Counted from the first letter of the stretch, positions 8,513 to 19,159 are shown. The stretch: DNA of 64,000 nt from Ustilago trichophora (GCA_900323505.1 OOIN01000030.1:62001-126000), one strand, 5' to 3'. The notes: a model not told the origin generated them from the letters alone. Made by a program: numbers and translations.

Positions 8513-11500
8513 TTATTGAAGGCACAGCTGCCTTCGGCTCTCCTCGACCTTGTTCGGTCCGAGAGACTTTGTTAGGCAATCTGCACGTTGATCCAGTGTA
8601 TTCACCGAAAATAACTTTATTTCTCCTGCAGCCACATGTTCCCGAATGAAGTGGAACTTCACATCGATGTGCTTTGTGCGACTGTGGAATTTAGGATCGG
8701 CCGCCAGTTGTTTTGCAGCACTGTTGTCGATGTGAATCGGCGTATAGCCTTGTTGGTGAAGTCCCAATTCACCGAGTAACTGCCGAGTCCAAATAATGTC
8801 TTTGACTGATTCGGTTAAGGCAATGTATTCGGCTACAGTAGTCGAATCGGCTACTATCTTTTGTTTCTTCGAAAACCAATTTACTGGGACACCATTAATG
8901 GTTGTGACGATGCCATTTGTCGACTTCCTGTCCTCAGTATCACCAGCGAAGTCGGCATCGCTATATCCTTCAAGTGTGAGTGAATTCGTGTCGTCCTTTA
9001 AATAATTCAATCCTATCATCTGTGTGCTCTTAAGATATCTGAGTAAGTGTATTGCATTCTTCATTGACTGTGTTGTTGGCTTGTCGACTTCCTGGCTTAA
9101 CTTTCCAGTTGCGTAACTGATGTTGGGCCTTGAGCCCGTCGACGCATAGATTAGTGATCCTACTATGGCTCTGTATGTACTATGCTCTTCTTCATTTAGC
9201 CTTTTGAAGTCTCCAGTCGGGATTGACACTGGCAGGGGTGTAGTCGCAATTTTCGACATGTCGGGTAGGAATTTTCCAAGTATGCGGCGTATATACGCCG
9301 CCTGACTGAGTTTGGTCCCTGCATTTCCCCACAAAACTTCTAAACCAAGTATAAATTCTAATTTTCCGCCTTCCGTCATCTTGAACGAAGACGCGAGATC
9401 TTTCTTGCAGCTGTCAAGTAGCGCTCGTGAGCTACTGACTATCACGATGTCGTCCACATATACTGCAATGATACATAGTGTCTTCGGCAATTCTCCCTTC
9501 TTATATACGCCGAAGTCACTCTGGAGTCGTGAGAAACCAAGCTGTTGAAGTCTGCTGTCAAGTTTCTCGTACCATTTCCTGCCAGCTTGCTTTAAACCAT
9601 ATAGTGCTTTCTTCAATTTTAGGACTCGTCCGGGCCAATATCCTGGCGGCGGACTCATGTAAATGTCCTCGGTGATTTCGCCATTGAGGAATGCAGTGAC
9701 TACATCCATTTGTTCAATTTGAAGGTTAAGTGAAGTCGCCATTGCGATGAGTACTCGAAGCGTTGAAAACTTGAGTACCGGAGCAAAAGTCTCTTCATAG
9801 TCAATTCCTTGCCATTGCTTGAATCCTCTTGCGACGAGCCTTGCTTTGTATTTATCAACTGTTCCGTCCGACTTCAATTTTAGCTTATAGACCCATTTGC
9901 AGGTCACAAGGTGCATGTCGGATGAATTGTTGTCAATGACTTCCCACGTGCCATTCTCCTTGTGACTGTTGAGTTCGCTCTGCATAGCCTTTTCCCATTG
10001 AGGCCAATCGGTCCGGCTCTGAGCTTCTTGGATTGTCACAGGATCTGGGGATTCGTTTGAAGTCATTGTTCTGGAGCTTAGTGCTAATATATCAATTTCG
10101 TCTTCGGATTCATTTTCTTCAATACGGCGAGGTCGGCGTGGTTGAGTTTCTTGAACTAGTATTCTTGATTGCTTTGGTTTTGAGGGAAATTCATCTTCAA
10201 TAAAGTTGACATCTCTTGCTTGTTCCAAGCGAGTATGTTCAATGTCGCACAGTTCGTAGGCCTTTCTATCAAGCGAAGTCCCGAGGTAAATCATTTTCGT
10301 GCTTCGAGGACTAAGTTTGCTGGTCCTTCTGTGAGGAAGCAAGTGTACCCAGGCAGCACATCCGAAGGGTCGGATCATACTGATATCGGTGGGCTTGTCA
10401 TAAAATAACTCATAAGGTGTCTTCGCTTTGCCTGTGTTTATGTTGGGTAAGCGATTTCGCACGTACGCTGCGTGCTGAATTGCATGTAGCCAGAAGTGGT
10501 CAGGTACTCCAGACTGGATCAGCATGCAACGTACCATATCCATTAAGGTTCTGTTCATTCGTTCGGCAACACCATTTTGTTGAGGAGTGTAAGGCACGGT
10601 CTTCCTGTGTGTGATACCGTGTCTTTGCATAAGGTCGGATAGAACTTGGTTGACGAATTCGCCGCCTCCATCACTTTGGAGGGCTCGAATTTGTCTGCCT
10701 GTCCTTGTTTCCATCGTTTGTAAATAGTCCCTGAATACTCGAGGAACTTCTCCTTTAGTGACGAGGCCTTGCACAGTAGTGTATCTGGAGAAGTCATCAA
10801 TTAACGTAACGATATACTTGTATCCCTCAGTAGATTCTTCAAAGGGACCCATGACATCGCTGTGGATGAGCTCCAGTTGTACGTTGGACTTCGTTTCGGA
10901 AGTATCGAACGGTTTTCTTGTACTCTTGCCGGCCTCACATATCTCACAATGAATTCGTTTGACCATGTTGGGCACCTTGATGCCACTCGTGAGTTCGATG
11001 GCCTCTTTGACCGACTTCAGACTTGCGTGTCCCAAGCAGTTGTGCCAGTTCGACAAGGCGTCGTGAGTGACAGTGGTACTGAAAACGTGTTCCATTTTGG
11101 TGGTGTCACCGTTGAGGATCATGGTGTTGTCTTCCAATCGACATTGGAGAATGACTTCATTGTCTTGCATAATGGTGGCGACAACGTCTTCATTTTTCTT
11201 GTCGAAGGTAATGTCGCTGATGTTAAGGAGAGTAGTGAGCGAAATGAGATTGGTGTCAAGTTTGGGAGCGTATAGGACGTCAGTGAAGGTAACGACTTCA
11301 CCCTGTTCACCATTAATGATGGGAATGAAGTCTACTTCGCCCACCCCCTTAACGTCGATTGTCTGGCCGGTTGCTGTTTTTATTTTCATTTTTGTATCTT
11401 TCATGTCAATTTTGTTGAAGAGGTCTCGCCTGTTCGTCATGTGAGACGATGCACCTGAGTCTAGAATCCAGCTGTCACGGAACTGTTGACTTCGAATACC

Positions 11501-12691
11501 ACCCTTCATGGTATCGTCAGTGAAGTCACAGTTAATCAGTCTCGCAGACAGGGCTCGTCCACGAGTGATAGGGCGTGACATATCTTGTTGTTGGAAGTCT
11601 GTGTTTTGTTGGTATTGGTTGTTGATGTTTTCGTTCACATTCTGATCCATAGACATAGCATTTACAAAGCGAGCGGTAGCATTTACAGTTGGGTTGCGGT
11701 TGGAGTTGTTTGTATTGTTATTGTTATTATTGAAACGTCTGTTGAAGTCGTTGCGGACGGGAGCACTTCTAGGCTGCGAAGTCAGCCTACTACATTCGTT
11801 AGAGTAGTGTCCCATTATTCCACAGTTGTTGCATTTCACGCCACACACTCTGGTGGCATGGCCTATTCGGCCACATTTGGTACAACGAATGGTGTTACGA
11901 TTATTGTTGTTTCCATTGGGACGTCGCTGATTGTTGGTGTTGGGATGGTGTTGTTGTTGAACAGACATCGCTATGTGGCGGGTTTGTTGTTTCTGCGAAG
12001 TCTTTTGTTGTTTTATTTCTTCCTCTCGGGCACGGAGATTGGTGAGAGCGTCCCTGAAGCGCTCGAGTTCATCAACAACGTCGATATGAGGGGTTAGTTT
12101 GAGTTCTTTTCCAGCTTCATCTTTGTATGTTACCTTATGTTTGCCACTGTTGAACATGGCATCGTTTTCTTGTTGGAAGATAGTTTTCCACATATCAAAT
12201 TCGGGTCGAAGTCCCTGGGTAAGAGCACGCATGCGCCTACCGACTTCGACAGGCTTACCCGTCATTCCGAGTTGTTCACATAACTTTTCGATTCTTGTAG
12301 CGAATTGGTCAATGGTTTCGTTGTCATGTTGTTTGATATTGCTCAGCTCCGATTCAATCAGTCCCATACAAAGACTGATATGTTGTTCAAAGTGCTCTTG
12401 AATTTGGTCCCACATGGCCTTCGAGGAGTTTAGTGACTTCACAATGATCTTGTGGTCGTTCCCGATAGCGTAGAGGACGAATCCTTGAGCTTTGATTTCG
12501 GCTTCGGCCCAGTCTTCTTTGTTCTTTGAGGCCGCAGCAGTAGTTCCAGGTCCATTACCCTCCGTAATGCAAAACCATACCTTTCCTTTGGCCATCATGG
12601 CCGTCGTGAAGTCGTCCTTCCAGGCGTGATAATCGTCCAGCGACTTCAGCTTGGGGACGCCGCTCAAGGTGTTGTCTTTCTCCTTATCCAT
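8513..12691 (-). CDS. Gag-Pol polyprotein of Ty1/copia element 1
   Basis: 1392 residues in one frame with no frameshift between gag and pol, as in Copia and Tnt1. Gag core is about residues 1-250. Two adjacent CCHC zinc knuckles lie at about 270-300, the first CTKCGRIGHATRVC. The aspartic protease motif DSGASSHM is at about 411-418. The integrase has an H-H-C-C zinc site around 550-585 (H555 included) and a DD35E triad at D612, D674 and E710. The RT motifs include KWVYKLKLKSDG, ARGFKQWQGIDYEETFAPV and YVDD (1078-1081). The RNase H region has YSDADFAGD and KHIDVKFHFI. It differs from copy 2 at M576 and G1109. All catalytic residues I can recognise are present, so the element looks autonomous. 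Confidence 0.97.
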   Translation of the reverse strand: MDKEKDNTLSGVPKLKSLDDYHAWKDDFTTAMMAKGKVWFCITEGNGPGTTAAASKNKEDWAEAEIKAQGFVLYAIGNDHKIIVKSLNSSKAMWDQIQEHFEQHISLCMGLIESELSNIKQHDNETIDQFATRIEKLCEQLGMTGKPVEVGRRMRALTQGLRPEFDMWKTIFQQENDAMFNSGKHKVTYKDEAGKELKLTPHIDVVDELERFRDALTNLRAREEEIKQQKTSQKQQTRHIAMSVQQQHHPNTNNQRRPNGNNNNRNTIRCTKCGRIGHATRVCGVKCNNCGIMGHYSNECSRLTSQPRSAPVRNDFNRRFNNNNNNTNNSNRNPTVNATARFVNAMSMDQNVNENINNQYQQNTDFQQQDMSRPITRGRALSARLINCDFTDDTMKGGIRSQQFRDSWILDSGASSHMTNRRDLFNKIDMKDTKMKIKTATGQTIDVKGVGEVDFIPIINGEQGEVVTFTDVLYAPKLDTNLISLTTLLNISDITFDKKNEDVVATIMQDNEVILQCRLEDNTMILNGDTTKMEHVFSTTVTHDALSNWHNCLGHASLKSVKEAIELTSGIKVPNMVKRIHCEICEAGKSTRKPFDTSETKSNVQLELIHSDVMGPFEESTEGYKYIVTLIDDFSRYTTVQGLVTKGEVPRVFRDYLQTMETRTGRQIRALQSDGGGEFVNQVLSDLMQRHGITHRKTVPYTPQQNGVAERMNRTLMDMVRCMLIQSGVPDHFWLHAIQHAAYVRNRLPNINTGKAKTPYELFYDKPTDISMIRPFGCAAWVHLLPHRRTSKLSPRSTKMIYLGTSLDRKAYELCDIEHTRLEQARDVNFIEDEFPSKPKQSRILVQETQPRRPRRIEENESEDEIDILALSSRTMTSNESPDPVTIQEAQSRTDWPQWEKAMQSELNSHKENGTWEVIDNNSSDMHLVTCKWVYKLKLKSDGTVDKYKARLVARGFKQWQGIDYEETFAPVLKFSTLRVLIAMATSLNLQIEQMDVVTAFLNGEITEDIYMSPPPGYWPGRVLKLKKALYGLKQAGRKWYEKLDSRLQQLGFSRLQSDFGVYKKGELPKTLCIIAVYVDDIVIVSSSRALLDSCKKDLASSFKMTEGGKLEFILGLEVLWGNAGTKLSQAAYIRRILGKFLPDMSKIATTPLPVSIPTGDFKRLNEEEHSTYRAIVGSLIYASTGSRPNISYATGKLSQEVDKPTTQSMKNAIHLLRYLKSTQMIGLNYLKDDTNSLTLEGYSDADFAGDTEDRKSTNGIVTTINGVPVNWFSKKQKIVADSTTVAEYIALTESVKDIIWTRQLLGELGLHQQGYTPIHIDNSAAKQLAADPKFHSRTKHIDVKFHFIREHVAAGEIKLFSVNTLDQRADCLTKSLGPNKVEESRRQLCLQ

Positions 12692-12798
12692 CTTTCCGTC
12701 AGTGTAATACTTGCAAGTAGTTTAGTGTTGTCGAGTGTGTTGGTATGGTGATGTATGTGTGTAGTCGTCGTTAGAGGAGGGGAGTCCGATATTACCTT

Positions 12799-12810
12799 GG
12801 GCTCATAACC
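12799..12810 (-). promoter_or_regulatory. Primer binding site, half-tRNA type (initiator tRNA-Met anticodon arm), element 1
   Basis: Directly next to the 5' LTR the element strand reads GGTTATGAGCCC. This is the exact complement of GGGCUCAUAACC, the anticodon arm of fungal initiator tRNA-Met. It does not match a tRNA 3' end. Drosophila copia is the known precedent: a cleaved 5' half of initiator tRNA-Met primes reverse transcription. Confidence 0.8.
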
Positions 12811-13035
12811 TGCTAAAAGGTAAAATCGCACTTGGTATTTCGACTTGGGGATCTGAACAAGTCGTGATATATATACATGAGTGACTTTGGGGAATCTCTG
12901 CTATAGACATGGACCCGTAGTCAATGACGTCGTAATGACGTAGTGCATGACTAATATTTAATACCAAGTGTTAGATCGAAAGAAGTGAAAAAGAAGTAAT
13001 TGTTGTTTTATGATTTTTCTCGTCATATTCTAACA
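12811..13035 (-). repeat. Middle LTR, shared by both elements (225 bp)
   Basis: Serves as 5' LTR of element 1 and 3' LTR of element 2. It ends in TTTTAGCA on the element strand, like the third LTR. TGACGT boxes are at 12925-12930 and 12936-12941, with the TATA-like box at about 12867-12875. Confidence 0.93.
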
Positions 13036-13048
13036 CTCCCCCTCGAGG
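13036..13048 (-). promoter_or_regulatory. Polypurine tract of element 2
   Basis: CCTCGAGGGGGAG on the element strand directly upstream of the middle LTR, as in element 1. Confidence 0.8.
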
Positions 13049-13206
13049 AAAAGCATAGAAGTATGACAGTAGTGTAAAAGTAACTAATTTGAACTGTTTG
13101 ATTGTAACTATTCGAAGTCATTGGAGAAGGTAGATTATCCCGACTGTTGAGGTCGGTGAGTGAAGGAATGTATTGTAGAGCTCTGTTGAGAGCGGGGATT
13201 GTTGGA

Positions 13207-14112
13207 TTAGGAGCTTTCGTCGTTGAGTTCGTCAACATTTTCATCTTTGTCAGACTCGAAGTCGAAGTTGAAGTTCTCTGTGAAGTCATTGATGCTGTCG
13301 TTGAGTCGAACCATGTCGTTGCCAAGGATCCTCTCGAAATGGAGGTTCTCGACAAGTTGAGCGGTGTTCTCCAGGACCATAGCATTGTGGTCTCGATAGG
13401 CGCAGGTGAAGCGAACGCAAATCGCCATGTTTACTTCGTCGAGAGTTCGCTTGATTTCGAGCTGTTTCTCGAGATGAGTAATGTGCGACTTCAAGGCGGT
13501 AACTAGTTTGGAAGTGTTGGTGTCTCCGCGCATGCGAGCGATAGTGGAGCGGAACTCATCATTTATGGCGTCGAGCTTCCCTTTGTTGTATTGCTCCTCC
13601 TGCTTGGCGATACGAGCATTCTTGGAGCGAACGGAAAAGTCGAGTGTACATGGGCGATGTCGAACCTTACAATTTGTGCATTTGAGGGACTTCGTGTTCA
13701 TCTCGAGTCTGGCGAGCTTACAGACGAGTTTGTTATCCCTGCAAAACTTGCAGATCAAAGTGACTTCATCCTCTGCGCCATTCCCGGCATTATCCACCTC
13801 TTCCTCGTCAAAGCCGACAGATTGCAATAAGGTTTCCACTTCTGCCTCTGAAGACCCGTCAATGCTACTGACTTCGGAGCCTCCATCCGAGTCAGTCTCT
13901 CTAACCTCTTCCTCTCCGAAATCATTGCTTGCTTCCGATGGTGTGTCGTAGTAGACGCGTGAGCCGGGATCGGCGACGTCGCTTGAGCAATTGGATTCGT
14001 CGTCCGAGTTGTAAGGCATATTGATGCCAGTGGTCGCCGATGTCGGTGATTCTGAGTGTAAGGGGGGGGCTATGTGAATTCGTTGAGCCTTCCCCTTTTT
14101 ATCTCTTCTCAT
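13207..14112 (-). CDS. Extra retrotransposon ORF (copy 2): Zn(II)2Cys6-like coiled-coil protein
   Basis: The 301-residue product is identical to that of the copy at 6858-7763: acidic N-terminus, C-X2-C-X6-C-X13-C-X2-C-X6-C at residues 121-155, coiled-coil stretch at about 163-230 and acidic tail. Conservation over two units is not strong evidence of selection because the whole units are nearly identical. It does show that the frame is an integral part of the element and not a one-off insertion beside it. Confidence 0.85.
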   Translation of the reverse strand: MRRDKKGKAQRIHIAPPLHSESPTSATTGINMPYNSDDESNCSSDVADPGSRVYYDTPSEASNDFGEEEVRETDSDGGSEVSSIDGSSEAEVETLLQSVGFDEEEVDNAGNGAEDEVTLICKFCRDNKLVCKLARLEMNTKSLKCTNCKVRHRPCTLDFSVRSKNARIAKQEEQYNKGKLDAINDEFRSTIARMRGDTNTSKLVTALKSHITHLEKQLEIKRTLDEVNMAICVRFTCAYRDHNAMVLENTAQLVENLHFERILGNDMVRLNDSINDFTENFNFDFESDKDENVDELNDESS

Positions 14113-14861
14113 TGCTCCCCCTGATTGTGCAACGTCGTACTCTGTCTTCGCTGTAACAGACGCTTGTACACTGATGTATTGCCTTGTTGCACCTAATTTG
14201 GATGTCCACTGCCTTTGTGAGACTTCTCATGTGCCGCGTCCGCAGCTCGTTGATGTCTGCGCAGTGTTGTTTAATTGCGCTTCTGTGATTGGATCCGCTG
14301 GTCCACGTATCTGTGGACTCAGCCTTGAAGTCTACGATTGGTTGTGATGAGCTCCTTGCGACCGAAGACGGTCCAAATAAGCTCTTGAGCCTGCGCATGT
14401 TCCAGCCACAAAAGTCGTAACAACAGTCGGTTGTCATGTATCCGACTTCTTGCAGATGCGAGTGTGGACGGGCATCTTGGTCCCGTTCGGTGATGGAGTG
14501 AATTTTGGGGTCTTCTCAATCGATGCTTTGTGATTTTCAACGTTTTCTTAGTTCATATCTTCCGGTGCTTTCATGAAGTCACAGGTACCAATAAACTGGT
14601 ACACTGTCGAAGTCCTTGTTTTGTGGGTTTTATGTCTGTTTAATCTGAGAGTCTTGCCGATCCGTTGGCGTCCGGCCGTAACTTTGTTTTATTTTCTTTT
14701 GCATGTTTCTCCTTCCATGTCACATCGGATGGCCTTCACACTTATCGCCAATAGCTAAGCCGTTGAAGTCTTCCCCTGGCTTGCAATTGGTTACTTCGAC
14801 CGAACTCGCACCGCTTCATTTCATCTGAGTGCGAATTCCGTTGTCTTCGTCTGTGTAATTC

Positions 14862-17800
14862 TTATTGAAGGCACAGCTGCCTTCGGCTCTCCTCGACCTT
14901 GTTCGGTCCGAGAGACTTTGTTAGGCAATCTGCACGTTGATCCAGTGTATTCACCGAAAATAACTTTATTTCTCCTGCAGCCACATGTTCCCGAATGAAG
15001 TGGAACTTCACATCGATGTGCTTTGTGCGACTGTGGAATTTAGGATCGGCCGCCAGTTGTTTTGCAGCACTGTTGTCGATGTGAATCGGCGTATAGCCTT
15101 GTTGGTGAAGTCCCAATTCACCGAGTAACTGCCGAGTCCAAATAATGTCTTTGACTGATTCGGTTAAGGCAATGTATTCGGCTACAGTAGTCGAATCGGC
15201 TACTATCTTTTGTTTCTTCGAAAACCAATTTACTGGGACACCATTAATGGTTGTGACGATGCCATTTGTCGACTTCCTGTCCTCAGTATCACCAGCGAAG
15301 TCGGCATCGCTATATCCTTCAAGTGTGAGTGAATTCGTGTCGTCCTTTAAATAATTCAATCCTATCATCTGTGTGCTCTTAAGATATCTGAGTAAGTGTA
15401 TTGCATTCTTCATTGACTGTGTTGTTGGCTTGTCGACTTCCTGGCTTAACTTTCCAGTTGCGTAACTGATGTTGGGCCTTGAGCCCGTCGACGCATAGAT
15501 TAGTGATCCTACTATGGCTCTGTATGTACTATGCTCTTCTTCATTTAGCCTTTTGAAGTCTCCAGTCGGGATTGACACTGGCAGGGGTGTAGTCGCAATT
15601 TTCGACATGTCGGGTAGGAATTTTCCAAGTATGCGGCGTATATACGCCGCCTGACTGAGTTTGGTCCCTGCATTTCCCCACAAAACTTCTAAACCAAGTA
15701 TAAATTCTAATTTTCTGCCTTCCGTCATCTTGAACGAAGACGCGAGATCTTTCTTGCAGCTGTCAAGTAGCGCTCGTGAGCTACTGACTATCACGATGTC
15801 GTCCACATATACTGCAATGATACATAGTGTCTTCGGCAATTCTCCCTTCTTATATACGCCGAAGTCACTCTGGAGTCGTGAGAAACCAAGCTGTTGAAGT
15901 CTGCTGTCAAGTTTCTCGTACCATTTCCTGCCAGCTTGCTTTAAACCATATAGTGCTTTCTTCAATTTTAGGACTCGTCCGGGCCAATATCCTGGCGGCG
16001 GACTCATGTAAATGTCCTCGGTGATTTCGCCATTGAGGAATGCAGTGACTACATCCATTTGTTCAATTTGAAGGTTAAGTGAAGTCGCCATTGCGATGAG
16101 TACTCGAAGCGTTGAAAACTTGAGTACCGGAGCAAAAGTCTCTTCATAGTCAATTCCTTGCCATTGCTTGAATCCTCTTGCGACGAGCCTTGCTTTGTAT
16201 TTATCAACTGTTCCGTCCGACTTCAATTTTAGCTTATAGACCCATTTGCAGGTCACAAGGTGCATGTCGGATGAATTGTTGTCAATGACTTCCCACGTGC
16301 CATTCTCCTTGTGACTGTTGAGTTCGCTCTGCATAGCCTTTTCCCATTGAGGCCAATCGGTCCGGCTCTGAGCTTCTTGGATTGTCACAGGATCTGGGGA
16401 TTCGTTTGAAGTCATTGTTCTGGAGCTTAGTGCTAATATATCAATTTCGTCTTCGGATTCATTTTCTTCAATACGGCGAGGTCGGCGTGGTTGAGTTTCT
16501 TGAACTAGTATTCTTGATTGCTTTGGTTTTGAGGGAAATTCATCTTCAATAAAGTTGACATCTCTTGCTTGTTCCAAGCGAGTATGTTCAATGTCGCACA
16601 GTTCGTAGGCCTTTCTATCAAGCGAAGTCCCGAGGTAAATCATTTTCGTGCTTCGAGGACTAAGTTTGCTGGTCCTTCTGTGAGGAAGCAAGTGTACCCA
16701 GGCAGCACATCCGAAGGGTCGGATCATACTGATATCGGTGGGCTTGTCATAAAATAACTCATAAGGTGTCTTCGCTTTGCCTGTGTTTATGTTGGGTAAG
16801 CGATTTCGCACGTACGCTGCGTGCTGAATTGCATGTAGCCAGAAGTGGTCAGGTACTCCAGACTGGATCAGCATGCAACGTACCATATCCATTAAGGTTC
16901 TGTTCATTCGTTCGGCAACACCATTTTGTTGAGGAGTGTAAGGCACGGTCTTCCTGTGTGTGATACCGTGTCTTTGCATAAGGTCGGATAGAACTTGGTT
17001 GACGAATTCGCCGCCTCCATCACTTTGGAGGGCTCGAATTTGTCTGCCTGTCCTTGTTTCCATCGTTTGTAAATAGTCCCTGAATACTCGAGGAACTTCT
17101 CCTTTAGTGACGAGGCCTTGCACAGTAGTGTATCTGGAGAAGTCATCAATTAACGTAACGATATACTTGTATCCCTCAGTAGATTCTTCAAAGGGACCCA
17201 TGACATCGCTGTGGATGAGCTCCAGTTGTACGTTGGACTTCGTTTCGGAAGTATCGAACGGTTTTCTTGTACTCTTGCCGGCCTCACATATCTCACAATG
17301 AATTCGTTTGACCGTGTTGGGCACCTTGATGCCACTCGTGAGTTCGATGGCCTCTTTGACCGACTTCAGACTTGCATGTCCCAAGCAGTTGTGCCAGTTC
17401 GACAAGGCGTCGTGAGTGACAGTGGTACTGAAAACGTGTTCCATTTTGGTGGTGTCACCGTTGAGGATCATGGTGTTGTCTTCCAATCGACATTGGAGAA
17501 TGACTTCATTGTCTTGCATAATGGTGGCGACAACGTCTTCATTTTTCTTGTCGAAGGTAATGTCGCTGATGTTAAGGAGAGTAGTGAGCGAAATGAGATT
17601 GGTGTCAAGTTTGGGAGCGTATAGGACGTCAGTGAAGGTAACGACTTCACCCTGTTCACCATTAATGATGGGAATGAAGTCTACTTCGCCCACCCCCTTA
17701 ACGTCGATTGTCTGGCCGGTTGCTGTTTTTATTTTCATTTTTGTATCTTTCATGTCAATTTTGTTGAAGAGGTCTCGCCTGTTCGTCATGTGAGACGATG

Positions 17801-19040
17801 CACCTGAGTCTAGAATCCAGCTGTCACGGAACTGTTGACTTCGAATACCACCCTTCATGGTATCGTCAGTGAAGTCACAGTTAATCAGTCTCGCAGACAG
17901 GGCTCGTCCACGAGTGATAGGGCGTGACATATCTTGTTGTTGGAAGTCTGTGTTTTGTTGGTATTGGTTGTTGATGTTTTCGTTCACATTCTGATCCATA
18001 GACATAGCATTTACAAAGCGAGCGGTAGCATTTACAGTTGGGTTGCGGTTGGAGTTGTTTGTATTGTTATTGTTATTATTGAAACGTCTGTTGAAGTCGT
18101 TGCGGACGGGAGCACTTCTAGGCTGCGAAGTCAGCCTACTACATTCGTTAGAGTAGTGTCCCATTATTCCACAGTTGTTGCATTTCACGCCACACACTCT
18201 GGTGGCATGGCCTATTCGGCCACATTTGGTACAACGAATGGTGTTACGATTATTGTTGTTTCCATTGGGACGTCGCTGATTGTTGGTGTTGGGATGGTGT
18301 TGTTGTTGAACAGACATCGCTATGTGGCGGGTTTGTTGTTTCTGCGAAGTCTTTTGTTGTTTTATTTCTTCCTCTCGGGCACGGAGATTGGTGAGAGCGT
18401 CCCTGAAGCGCTCGAGTTCATCAACAACGTCGATATGAGGGGTTAGTTTGAGTTCTTTTCCAGCTTCATCTTTGTATGTTACCTTATGTTTGCCACTGTT
18501 GAACATGGCATCGTTTTCTTGTTGGAAGATAGTTTTCCACATATCAAATTCGGGTCGAAGTCCCTGGGTAAGAGCACGCATGCGCCTACCGACTTCGACA
18601 GGCTTACCCGTCATTCCGAGTTGTTCACATAACTTTTCGATTCTTGTAGCGAATTGGTCAATGGTTTCGTTGTCATGTTGTTTGATATTGCTCAGCTCCG
18701 ATTCAATCAGTCCCATACAAAGACTGATATGTTGTTCAAAGTGCTCTTGAATTTGGTCCCACATGGCCTTCGAGGAGTTTAGTGACTTCACAATGATCTT
18801 GTGGTCGTTCCCGATAGCGTAGAGGACGAATCCTTGAGCTTTGATTTCGGCTTCGGCCCAGTCTTCTTTGTTCTTTGAGGCCGCAGCAGTAGTTCCAGGT
18901 CCATTACCCTCCGTAATGCAAAACCATACCTTTCCTTTGGCCATCATGGCCGTCGTGAAGTCGTCCTTCCAGGCGTGATAATCGTCCAGCGACTTCAGCT
19001 TGGGGACGCCGCTCAAGGTGTTGTCTTTCTCCTTATCCAT
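14862..19040 (-). CDS. Gag-Pol polyprotein of Ty1/copia element 2
   Basis: 1392 residues, the same architecture as copy 1 (zinc knuckles, DSG protease, HHCC and DD35E integrase, YVDD reverse transcriptase, RNase H). Relative to copy 1 it has T576 in place of M576 (17314) and R1109 in place of G1109 (15716), plus one silent change in the H555 codon (17376). T576 lies inside the integrase zinc-binding segment, and R1109 lies just after the YVDD region of the reverse transcriptase. Whether either change impairs activity cannot be judged from the sequence. No stop or frameshift was found. Confidence 0.97.
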   Translation of the reverse strand: MDKEKDNTLSGVPKLKSLDDYHAWKDDFTTAMMAKGKVWFCITEGNGPGTTAAASKNKEDWAEAEIKAQGFVLYAIGNDHKIIVKSLNSSKAMWDQIQEHFEQHISLCMGLIESELSNIKQHDNETIDQFATRIEKLCEQLGMTGKPVEVGRRMRALTQGLRPEFDMWKTIFQQENDAMFNSGKHKVTYKDEAGKELKLTPHIDVVDELERFRDALTNLRAREEEIKQQKTSQKQQTRHIAMSVQQQHHPNTNNQRRPNGNNNNRNTIRCTKCGRIGHATRVCGVKCNNCGIMGHYSNECSRLTSQPRSAPVRNDFNRRFNNNNNNTNNSNRNPTVNATARFVNAMSMDQNVNENINNQYQQNTDFQQQDMSRPITRGRALSARLINCDFTDDTMKGGIRSQQFRDSWILDSGASSHMTNRRDLFNKIDMKDTKMKIKTATGQTIDVKGVGEVDFIPIINGEQGEVVTFTDVLYAPKLDTNLISLTTLLNISDITFDKKNEDVVATIMQDNEVILQCRLEDNTMILNGDTTKMEHVFSTTVTHDALSNWHNCLGHASLKSVKEAIELTSGIKVPNTVKRIHCEICEAGKSTRKPFDTSETKSNVQLELIHSDVMGPFEESTEGYKYIVTLIDDFSRYTTVQGLVTKGEVPRVFRDYLQTMETRTGRQIRALQSDGGGEFVNQVLSDLMQRHGITHRKTVPYTPQQNGVAERMNRTLMDMVRCMLIQSGVPDHFWLHAIQHAAYVRNRLPNINTGKAKTPYELFYDKPTDISMIRPFGCAAWVHLLPHRRTSKLSPRSTKMIYLGTSLDRKAYELCDIEHTRLEQARDVNFIEDEFPSKPKQSRILVQETQPRRPRRIEENESEDEIDILALSSRTMTSNESPDPVTIQEAQSRTDWPQWEKAMQSELNSHKENGTWEVIDNNSSDMHLVTCKWVYKLKLKSDGTVDKYKARLVARGFKQWQGIDYEETFAPVLKFSTLRVLIAMATSLNLQIEQMDVVTAFLNGEITEDIYMSPPPGYWPGRVLKLKKALYGLKQAGRKWYEKLDSRLQQLGFSRLQSDFGVYKKGELPKTLCIIAVYVDDIVIVSSSRALLDSCKKDLASSFKMTEGRKLEFILGLEVLWGNAGTKLSQAAYIRRILGKFLPDMSKIATTPLPVSIPTGDFKRLNEEEHSTYRAIVGSLIYASTGSRPNISYATGKLSQEVDKPTTQSMKNAIHLLRYLKSTQMIGLNYLKDDTNSLTLEGYSDADFAGDTEDRKSTNGIVTTINGVPVNWFSKKQKIVADSTTVAEYIALTESVKDIIWTRQLLGELGLHQQGYTPIHIDNSAAKQLAADPKFHSRTKHIDVKFHFIREHVAAGEIKLFSVNTLDQRADCLTKSLGPNKVEESRRQLCLQ

Positions 19041-19147
19041 CTTTCCGTCAGTGTAATACTTGCAAGTAGTTTAGTGTTGTCGAGTGTGTTGGTATGGTGA
19101 TGTATGTGTGTAGTCGTCGTTAGAGGAGGGGAGTCCGATATTACCTT

Positions 19148-19159
19148 GGGCTCATAACC
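19148..19159 (-). promoter_or_regulatory. Primer binding site, half-tRNA type, element 2
   Basis: The same 12-nt complement to the initiator tRNA-Met anticodon arm (GGTTATGAGCCC on the element strand), with no gap to the LTR. Confidence 0.8.
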
